Origin: VGSG01 sp040756375
GTDB taxonomy: Bacteria; Desulfobacterota; Desulfomonilia; Desulfomonilales; Desulfomonilaceae
DNA: 64,000 nt
Direction of reading: 5' to 3'
Assembly (NCBI GenBank): GCA_040756375.1
Contig: JBFLZC010000002.1
Span: 310,001 to 374,000 of the forward strand
Part shown: positions 50,638 to 56,907 of the stretch, piece after piece
Layout: every line of letters starts with the position of its first letter
Position numbering within the stretch: the stretch's first letter is position 1
Translations under genes and position numbers: made by a program
Notes under the pieces: model-generated
The model's database searches: none
The model's input: the letters and a program-made list of their open reading frames with translations, nothing else
What the model was told of the DNA's origin: nothing

Positions 50638-52197
50638 CTAGCCTCGCGCGGCAGCCTTTGCATATTCCAAAGTGGCCTTCTTGGTCAAATTTGGAAGTTT
50701 CCACTCATTTGGAATGTCCAGGGATCTCCAAAATGCTTCTCTTTCATCCTTAGGCAGGGACCGGCTGGCGTAAACAATGGCCCGCCACTCCCATTCATTT
50801 GCGTGAGCGATTGCGTGCCTTAAGTCCAAAAGAGAAGACCGATCGCCAATTTTTCCGATAGCTAGAATCGCTTGCCGTCTGACCATGAATTCCCGATTGT
50901 CTCTCGCAATGTTTCTAAGGTCTGCCAGATGATTCCAAATTGCATCGTGAACAAATGGTTCTAACAACCACAGTATATAGTACGAGGGAACAAACGGAGT
51001 TTCCTGGATGTAAGTCATAATCCGAGATGAAATCACTTGTCTGATAGCATCTTGTTCGGCGGCAAAGATCGATATAAAACGTGATACAGCTTCAGCGACA
51101 GGCAGGAGGACGTCCAGGCTATCCAAAACGTGATGGACTAACTCCGGCCTTTTCAATCCCGCTAATACATTTAGCACGAATTTAACCATCGGAAGATCAA
51201 TCAGATCGGGCTTGAGAGCCTCCTTTAGAGAAGTTGTCAAATCGAGAGAGTCAATCAGCCGTTTCTGTTGCGGATTCAGATTCTCATATGTTTTTACCGC
51301 ATAGGGGTCGCCACCGAAAACTTCATTTATTACTTTCCGTCGAGACTTGGCAGACTTCGCCGCTGGAGAGATCAATTCTTCCGAGAACTTCTTCACGGAC
51401 AGAATCTTCGTCTTTGCCATATTTAGGCAGAGGCCCTGGGTTTCCTGCAGACGTTGAGCAAGCATGAAGAGGGCCTTCATGCAAGCCGAGTAGCTCTTGC
51501 CGAAGAATATATAATCGTCCACATATCTTACAAAGTCAAATCCCAGGCTCAGCAAGAACTCATCGACTTCCGACAGAACAGCTTCGGCAAGGATTCCGCA
51601 AATCCTTGGGCCGATAGGGATACCGTATGATGTTCCGTTCGCCCATTTCTCGAAAAAGCGCATAAGAGCGTTGGTCTCATGGGTGCCGCATATTGCCGTT
51701 AACGCATTTTTTAATCTATGAAGGTATATGCGTGGGTAAAAATCGACAATGTCCGCTTTCGCTACGAAGTCGTACGAGCTTGCTCTTGCAGCAACTTGCG
51801 CAAGCCAAGAATCCCAATCCGAGGTGAAGGTCGGCCTGCCTTCGGAATCCAACGTGAATCGCCACGAGTGGACAATATCCGGTCCCAGACGGTTTCGGTG
51901 ATCCTCGATGACAGGGGACAACCGAAGTCCCAGGGCTGTAAGCAAGACGAGGTCTATAGGATCAATGATTTGGACTGGGCGAGCAGCAAACTTTTGTTTT
52001 GGCGCGATAAGCTGAACCTTAGGGCTTGGGCTATACGAGAGCAAGTTGACGGATAGCAAGACTGGTTTGACTTTGTCCCATGCCAATTCTATGGCCTTGA
52101 GCTCAAACTGATCGGGCAAGTACATGAATTGCCCTGCGGCATCCAAGTAATGTAAGGCATTCTCCAAGTCAACTTCAGTCAGTTTGATTTCTGGCAT
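50638..52197 (-). CDS. Reverse transcriptase of the Abi/DRT (unknown-group) type with HEAT-like C-terminus
   Basis: The 519-residue protein carries RT motifs in order: A (AKADIVDFYP, Asp149/Asp152), B (GIPIGPRICGILAEAVL, from 192), C (RYVDDYIF, Asp227/228) and D/E (NMAKTKIL, about 259-266). There is no maturase or endonuclease domain, so it is not a group II intron. Residues after ~330 form a helical region with a HEAT-like repeat (RRQAILAIGKIGDRSSLLDL), as in AbiA-type and DRT defence RTs. ATG 52197 follows AAGGGAG. It is bracketed by two long hairpins, which could be a non-coding RNA, terminators or mobile-element ends. An anti-phage function is inference. Confidence 0.85.
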   Translation of the reverse strand: MPEIKLTEVDLENALHYLDAAGQFMYLPDQFELKAIELAWDKVKPVLLSVNLLSYSPSPKVQLIAPKQKFAARPVQIIDPIDLVLLTALGLRLSPVIEDHRNRLGPDIVHSWRFTLDSEGRPTFTSDWDSWLAQVAARASSYDFVAKADIVDFYPRIYLHRLKNALTAICGTHETNALMRFFEKWANGTSYGIPIGPRICGILAEAVLSEVDEFLLSLGFDFVRYVDDYIFFGKSYSACMKALFMLAQRLQETQGLCLNMAKTKILSVKKFSEELISPAAKSAKSRRKVINEVFGGDPYAVKTYENLNPQQKRLIDSLDLTTSLKEALKPDLIDLPMVKFVLNVLAGLKRPELVHHVLDSLDVLLPVAEAVSRFISIFAAEQDAIRQVISSRIMTYIQETPFVPSYYILWLLEPFVHDAIWNHLADLRNIARDNREFMVRRQAILAIGKIGDRSSLLDLRHAIAHANEWEWRAIVYASRSLPKDEREAFWRSLDIPNEWKLPNLTKKATLEYAKAAARG

Positions 52198-52233
52198 TGT
52201 ATCGGCTCCCTTCTCGATCCCACCAAAACATAA

Positions 52234-52316
52234 GGGGTCAGGTCTGCTCTTGGCTCATCGTGAGTTCCTGGAGATGCCAACATGCACAGACATGAGCCAA
52301 GAGCAGACCTGACCCC
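52234..52316. repeat. Long perfect hairpin, copy 2 (upstream of the RT gene)
   Basis: The arms (52234-52258 and 52292-52316) are identical to those of copy 1. The 33-base loop differs only at a few positions (TGAGTTCCTGGAGATGCCAA here, CAGAGTTCCTGGAGATACCA in copy 1). It lies 37 bases upstream of the RT start codon, so an RT transcript starting further up would carry the hairpin in its leader. Confidence 0.85.
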
Positions 52317-52466
52317 ATTTCATTTCGCGTTTCTACCATTTTGAGCCTTTGATGCGGCTTAGAGGTTAAAGGCTCCTCTTCGGCCAAAGAAAAAGGGAGT
52401 CCCGAACGCCAAGAACGGCCCCAAGACCGTTGCACGCCCCCTTTCTCGTGGGTGGTTACCTTTTCG

Positions 52467-53192
52467 TCATTTCGCATTACCGTTCGTCAGAGCTTGTCTC
52501 ACTACAATTCGAATGAACTCGTATGGTTCCAAACCGGCCAGCTCGGCTGCTTTCTTAACTTGAGCCAGTTCCTCCTCAGAGAAGTTCAGTGGGTTGCTTT
52601 CCCAACCCTCCTTCGTCTTTGCCTTACATAATCGACCGATTCTTACGTCCTGAAGGTTGCCTTGGAGCCAATCCATTACCCTTGCTCTTGTATCGCCGAA
52701 TTGAATCGGTTTTACGTGCTGAAGCTCTCGTTCAAAGCATTTTATCACCTTGGGCAAAGCATCCTCTATTTGCTGTGAAATACCCAGTTCGTTAAGAAAC
52801 GTTTTCTCTCTGTGGCTCTTCACTTGATGTTCACCGGCTTTTAGGTCTTTGAGCGTTCTGCCGATAGCCTCACGGAGCTTCTCTATTTCTACTGCGGATT
52901 CTTCAGATGAATAGCACTTCATCATGGCCATAAGGTGCGGAACGTGAATCATTCCAGCCATAAAGCCGTTATAGTTACCTCTTTCCAGGTATGTACCGTT
53001 ATCAATAATTGCCGGCGTGCGCCTGGACTTGCTCAGCACCTGCAGACAATCCAAGTATGCTTTCTCCATCTTATCAGTTATCCACTTTTCTCTCTCGCGC
53101 CTTCCCTGGAGCCAATTATTGATGCAAAGCGTGATGGCGGCGATTATGGCACCGATGATAGTACCTAAAAAAATGTATTGGCCCGAGTCCAT
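52467..53192 (-). CDS. Membrane-anchored protein of unknown function
   Basis: The 241-residue protein has one N-terminal transmembrane segment (YIFLGTIIGAIIAAITLCIN), a charged helical cytoplasmic part, and a C-terminal EEELAQVKKAAELAGLEPYE segment like those appended to ribbon-helix-helix-type tails. I do not recognise a family. ATG 53192 follows AAAGGAA; an apparent longer frame runs into a transposase remnant. It lies upstream of, and co-directional with, the reverse transcriptase gene, from which hairpin copy 2 separates it. A membrane effector working with the RT is conceivable. Confidence 0.65.
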   Translation of the reverse strand: MDSGQYIFLGTIIGAIIAAITLCINNWLQGRREREKWITDKMEKAYLDCLQVLSKSRRTPAIIDNGTYLERGNYNGFMAGMIHVPHLMAMMKCYSSEESAVEIEKLREAIGRTLKDLKAGEHQVKSHREKTFLNELGISQQIEDALPKVIKCFERELQHVKPIQFGDTRARVMDWLQGNLQDVRIGRLCKAKTKEGWESNPLNFSEEELAQVKKAAELAGLEPYEFIRIVVRQALTNGNAK

Positions 53193-53269
53193 GTTCACAT
53201 TCCTTTCTCTCAGATGCGGCGATGGAATGTCCGCGAGAATTCTGAATTCGGCGAATTCTGGAGTCATCA

Positions 53270-53523
53270 TACTTGTCTGGTGGGGCGTCCGTGAAGCGCT
53301 TCGGACCACGTCTTTGGCGCCGCATCGATCTCCCCAAGGCCGACTCCAGCGTCGTGATAAGGTCATCATCTCCCAACGGTCTGCCTGTGCGCTCGTGCCG
53401 CCGTAGCGCTTCGGACTCGGTCACTGAACGCTCGGTCGAAATAAAGGTCACCTGCCGACGATTTCCTCGTTGCGTTATATGGCGTGGAACCCCCGGATCT
53501 ACCAAGCGTGCTAATCTGGCCAT
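53270..53523 (-). pseudogene. RAYT (REP-associated tyrosine transposase) remnant
   Basis: The frame opens with MARLARLVDPGVPRHITQRG and NRRQVTF, the exact N-terminal style of IS200-like TnpA-REP proteins. It then jumps to the C-terminal-like RRHERTGRPLGDDD and TLESALGRSMRRQRRGPKR. The central part with the HUH and catalytic Tyr motifs is deleted. Intact relatives are about 220 residues. It may once have mobilised the hairpins at 50449 and 52234. Confidence 0.72.
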
Positions 53524-53610
53524 GAGTCGAGAATACCAAAACTCCTTGCCGAAACCAGGAATTATGCATGGTGTCCCCGAACTCGCAGGGTCCTGCGGAG
53601 ACAACCAAGA

Positions 53611-53889
53611 TCAGAGACCTGAAAGTCGCTCCTCCAAACGGTGGCGATATTCTGCTTCCAACCCTTCATCAAATCGAAGTGCCGACAAATGGTATTTGTA
53701 AACCTCCTTGGTGTGGAAAAGACGCGATCTGTCCCAGGCCGCCAGGTTCTCACATGAGCAACGGCCGTCACAAAAGCACACCTTGTCGTTACATGTGCAT
53801 AACGCGTCACCATCGCTACCGGATAAGTTATCCGGACGCATGATGTTGCCCAGATAGCTCCCTGCTCCGGCCCCTCTTAATTCCTTCAT
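53611..53889 (-). CDS. Cys-rich small protein, candidate RiPP precursor of the adjacent radical-SAM enzyme
   Basis: The 92-residue protein starts at ATG 53889 behind a near-perfect AAAGGAGGTCA, so it is very likely translated. Six cysteines cluster as CTCNDKVCFCDGRCSCE (31-47; CxC-x4-CxC-x3-CxC). The N-terminal 30 residues are Gly-rich and Cys-free, and the C-terminal half is charged. It lies 57 bases downstream of the radical-SAM/SPASM gene on the same strand. That pairing is typical of thioether-forming maturases and Cys-rich substrates. A metal-binding role is the alternative. Confidence 0.6.
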   Translation of the reverse strand: MKELRGAGAGSYLGNIMRPDNLSGSDGDALCTCNDKVCFCDGRCSCENLAAWDRSRLFHTKEVYKYHLSALRFDEGLEAEYRHRLEERLSGL

Positions 53890-53946
53890 CAGCGTGACCT
53901 CCTTTTATAAATGATTCCCGTCGCATGACGGGATTGGCACTGCTTC

Positions 53947-55305
53947 TCACTCGCATCCGAACCTCTGCGGCATCACATCCAGAGCACACTCTTGTTCTAG
54001 GCCGATCCAGGGCAAGACCTCAGTCAAGTTAGTTTTCCAATGTTCACATCGAGGTTGCCCGACCGCACGAACAGCGTAATCAGGGCATCCTCCCATACAG
54101 ACGGGTAACAAATCGCATTCCATGCACCGTCGTGAGGCAAAGGGGTCCCAAGAAATGAATCGGAAATGTAAGGCATCCTCCTGGGGTAATGGATCTCGGC
54201 CAAGTTGCCCGATTTTCAGTTCACCTACTCCCAAATGATGCGGACATTTCCAAAGGCCAAGATCTGGACCGACAATAGAGGAATCAACGCAGTCAGCCAT
54301 ACAGAAAGCGGATTTTGGACTAGGACTCCAGTCGAGGAGGAAGCCGCGTTGGAGAGCCGCGCGATAAAATGACGGTACCAGATTAGCAAACTCAGCCATC
54401 TCCAAGCAGTCCCTCGAAAAGCACGCAGAAGCCCTAGTTGTTGCTTCCGTAGGGCCGAGGTATATGTTTATGCGATTCCGTAACTTCCGGTCAACGAGAA
54501 TATCCAGTAGCTCCACGAGATCATTGCTATTTTGCTTGCTGACGTTGACCCGCACCGTTACGCTTAACAAATCGCACACATCTTCGACGTTCGAGAGTAT
54601 TCGGGAAAAAGTAGGTTTGCCGTCGAGAGTTGGCCTCAACATGTCATGGATTCGTGGAGGACCGTCAAGAGTAACTTGCACGTGCTCCACGCCAAGATCC
54701 CTAAGTTGCTCAGCCTTGTTGCGGGTCAGAAGGTACCCATTGGTGACGATGCTGTTGTTCATCTTGAGCTTGCTCTCGGTCCGAGCGAAAATTTTCGACG
54801 CTGAATCATAAAAACGCTGCATCCAGTCCAGATGAAGAAGTGCTTCGCCACCATAATACGACAATTCCACCACGGAATGCGATCCTGCAAGACCTTCAAG
54901 ATATTTCAACAGCATTTCAGTATGGGGCGCCAGAGTACCTGATGGCTCCTTCTCCTGATAACAGTATTGGCAGCGAAGATTACAGTTTAGAGAAGGATTC
55001 ACCATAAGCCGAAACTTGTCATTACGGAAGCGCATTCTGCGGTTCTTGGCCTTCAAAACGGCCAACTCATCGAGGTTCTGATCAATGAGCATACCGAGTT
55101 TGTAGAAATGCGCGATGGTGCTTGCCGGTAGCTCAGGCCAATTACCCGACCTCTTGAAACGACAGAGAAAATCAAATTCGACACGATCAATCCTAGCCAA
55201 CGCGTTTGTCATCAGACAGTACACGATCCAGCTCGTTCGGCTAACCCTATCGTTGGCAGAAATCAAGTAGCGCGAAACCTTAAGACTATCTAAGTCAGGG
55301 CACAT
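53947..55305 (-). CDS. Radical-SAM/SPASM peptide-maturase-like enzyme
   Basis: The 452-residue protein has an N-terminal ~90-residue recognition-like region, the radical-SAM cluster motif CNLRCQYC (Cys108, 112, 115), ELSYYGGEALLH and a C-terminal SPASM domain with cysteines in LWKCPHH, RRCMECDLLPVCMGGCPDY and PRCEHW. This architecture is that of enzymes modifying ribosomal peptides or making sulfatase/dehydrogenase cofactors. ATG 55305 follows GAGGGG; TTG 55311 is an alternative. The Cys-rich gene downstream is the obvious candidate substrate. Confidence 0.88.
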   Translation of the reverse strand: MCPDLDSLKVSRYLISANDRVSRTSWIVYCLMTNALARIDRVEFDFLCRFKRSGNWPELPASTIAHFYKLGMLIDQNLDELAVLKAKNRRMRFRNDKFRLMVNPSLNCNLRCQYCYQEKEPSGTLAPHTEMLLKYLEGLAGSHSVVELSYYGGEALLHLDWMQRFYDSASKIFARTESKLKMNNSIVTNGYLLTRNKAEQLRDLGVEHVQVTLDGPPRIHDMLRPTLDGKPTFSRILSNVEDVCDLLSVTVRVNVSKQNSNDLVELLDILVDRKLRNRINIYLGPTEATTRASACFSRDCLEMAEFANLVPSFYRAALQRGFLLDWSPSPKSAFCMADCVDSSIVGPDLGLWKCPHHLGVGELKIGQLGRDPLPQEDALHFRFISWDPFASRRCMECDLLPVCMGGCPDYAVRAVGQPRCEHWKTNLTEVLPWIGLEQECALDVMPQRFGCE

Positions 55306-55574
55306 CGCCAATCCCCTCTAACAGCAAAACTTCTCCAAGGCATTCTTAGTCCCGGTTGTTATCGGTTCCAATGATAGAAGTTTGGGATAGAGGCCCCATG
55401 ACATTCCTCGTGAAATTCTAGAACGCACCAGAAAGCACAGTTCTGGAAGAGGATTATAGCGATACAGGCAATCGCTGCAACCGCGACGCGCTCGACCCCC
55501 CATGACATTCGAGGGATAAGACTGGTGGAATCCGCCCCATTCCAGTAACATCCCCTAATCACTGTCAATTACCT

Positions 55575-55715
55575 GAAGGGCCCAATGGGGCCCTGAAGAA
55601 ATAACCTAAGAAACTGCTTGAGGTATTAGGTGTCGACGTTTTCCTGTGATATCGGGCTATTATGCTGGTAGTCCCAAGGGTACTCGAACCCATGTCTCCG
55701 CCGTGAGAGGCGGGC
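55575..55715 (-). repeat. tRNA-Glu-associated repeat, copy C
   Basis: On the plus strand it begins GAAGGGCCCAATGGGGCCCT, continues GAAGAAATAACCTAAGAAAC, and ends GGTAGTCCCAAGGGTACTCG followed by the complement of an anticodon arm. On the minus strand it reads CCGCCTCTCACGGCGG, then GGGTTCGAGTACCC and TTGGGACTACCA. This is a recognisable tRNA-Glu(CTC) 3' half ending in CCA. The 5' half does not match a tRNA, as expected for an integrase attachment scar. Confidence 0.75.
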
Positions 55716-55805
55716 GGCCCGCATAATGATCTCAAAGGGTTAGGTGATATCACGGGCAATTCCGGCTTTTTGGTGACCCGAAAAATCAGCCATTTAGGTC
55801 ACGAA

Positions 55806-55825
55806 GGGGCCCTTCGGGGGCCCTG
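55806..55825. terminator. GC-rich hairpin AGGGGCCCTTCGGGGGCCCT
   Basis: A short strong stem, GGGGCCC with GGGCCC, around a TTCG-like loop. It lies 24 bases beyond the toxin remnant stop and resembles the hairpins that end repeat copies A-C. Confidence 0.4.
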
Positions 55826-55848
55826 GGTTTGGACATCTTACGGAAGGC

Positions 55849-56204
55849 TTACGCGGAGCGATTTTCGTCGCCGGTCGTTTGCGCAGTCGCGGCCGCTTGT
55901 CCTTCTTCGCCGCTAGCACGCCCGACCCAATAACCAGGGCGACGGCTCTGGTGCGCCACAGCTAAGATGAGTAAGCCTTCCTTTTCAATAGTGTAGATAA
56001 GCGAGCGCCGGAACTTACGGACCATGGTCTTACGGATACCTGGGCGAATCTCCTCGCCCGATTCGGGGAAGTGTGCGATGACGCTTTCGGTCCGCCAACT
56101 TCCGCAAAGAAACGTCGGCCCAGCCCCTTAGCTCTCAGCTCAAGGTAGCCGATCTCGTCGAGCAACTCGGCCTCGGCCGCCTCGTGGTACCTGATGGGGG
56201 TTAC
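55849..56204 (-). pseudogene. ParE/RelE-type toxin, frameshifted and lacking a start codon
   Basis: One frame gives TPIRYHEAAEAELLDEIGYL and GLGRRFFAEVG. A shift of one base near 56090 continues with TESVIAHFPESGEEIRPGIR and RRSLIYTIEKEGLLILAVAH, typical ParE toxin sequence, to the stop at 55849. The expected start is GTA instead of GTG/ATG, overlapping the antitoxin stop. Both lesions indicate an inactive toxin, unless sequencing errors are involved. Confidence 0.72.
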
Positions 56205-56428
56205 CGGAGGAGTCTTTCGCCCTTCTCGTGAACCTCTTCCGCTCGAACCGCCTTTGCCTGGCCAGCTCGGTAGGCCTCCAAGCGCCTCTGTGCTTCCTCC
56301 GCCCAAAGGCGCTCCCCCTCCGCTTCGGATAATTCGTCCAGGCTGGCTAGAAGCCTTTCCGCCAAGGCTGCACGATCACGAACGTCTAGGGTTAAGGCTT
56401 GTTTGAGAGCCTGGTCCAGGTCAGACAT
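56201..56428 (-). CDS. Addiction-module antitoxin (small helical component family)
   Basis: The 75-residue protein, MSDLDQALKQALTLDVRDRA onward, has the LSxxERxxLAxxLLxSLD-type helix of the putative addiction-module component family, then a charged helix. ATG 56428 is chosen on similarity. It overlaps the broken toxin gene by three bases. It probably neutralised the ParE-like toxin and may now be an orphan. Confidence 0.75.
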   Translation of the reverse strand: MSDLDQALKQALTLDVRDRAALAERLLASLDELSEAEGERLWAEEAQRRLEAYRAGQAKAVRAEEVHEKGERLLR

Positions 56429-56596
56429 GTTTACCTCCGCGCCAAAGCCGCCAGCGCACCACGGATGCGGTCTGGTCTTGACGCCTTCAGTTTTTCTTCC
56501 ATTTTCTGCAAACGTGTGGCTCCAGGGCACTGAAGCCGCGCCGACTTCATCTCACACAGAAGATATCAGGGCATCGCTATTATTTCAATATCCTCC

Positions 56597-56745
56597 GTGC
56601 CGGGATTCTTTCGCGCGAGTGTGTCGAACGGCGGTGGAAGCCGTGAAGATCGATCCGGGACCGACGATCCATGACCTCCGCCATTGCTGGAAGACCAATG
56701 CCATGCGTAGCGGGGTGCAGGATGCCATGAACTCTGAATACCACA
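56597..56745 (+). pseudogene. Tyrosine recombinase C-terminal remnant 2
   Basis: The frame reads TAVEAVKIDPGPTIHDLRHC and WKTNAMRSGVQDAM. It shares HDLRHCWKTNAMRSGV exactly with remnant 1 at 47740, so both come from closely related integrases. It diverges after that point and lacks the GH and Tyr boxes. It lies about 900 bases beyond repeat copy C, in line with serial integration. Confidence 0.7.
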
Positions 56746-56907
56746 TGGTTGATTCCCAAGGTAACGGCAGGGTCGTCTTCTGTTTTGGCACGCGTATTGC
56801 TGCAAACGATTTTCTGGCGATGTCACGGAGAATCGTGAAGCGATAGCTTCAAAATCGTCCACAGAGAAATCTGAGGCGTACCCTCTTCCGAGGATTGGAG
56901 GCGCGGT

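Noticed and set aside
50638..52197. Group II intron or classical retron
   Set aside because: No maturase or endonuclease domain and no intron ribozyme or msr/msd layout recognised; the C-terminus is HEAT-like.
55359..55568. A 69-codon frame with a hydrophobic span upstream of the radical-SAM gene
   Set aside because: No ribosome binding site at any of its starts and no recognisable similarity; kept only as a remote possibility for a second precursor.
55620..55745. A functional tRNA-Glu gene at repeat copy C
   Set aside because: Only the anticodon-loop, T-arm and acceptor 3' parts match; the 5' half cannot pair, so it is a remnant.
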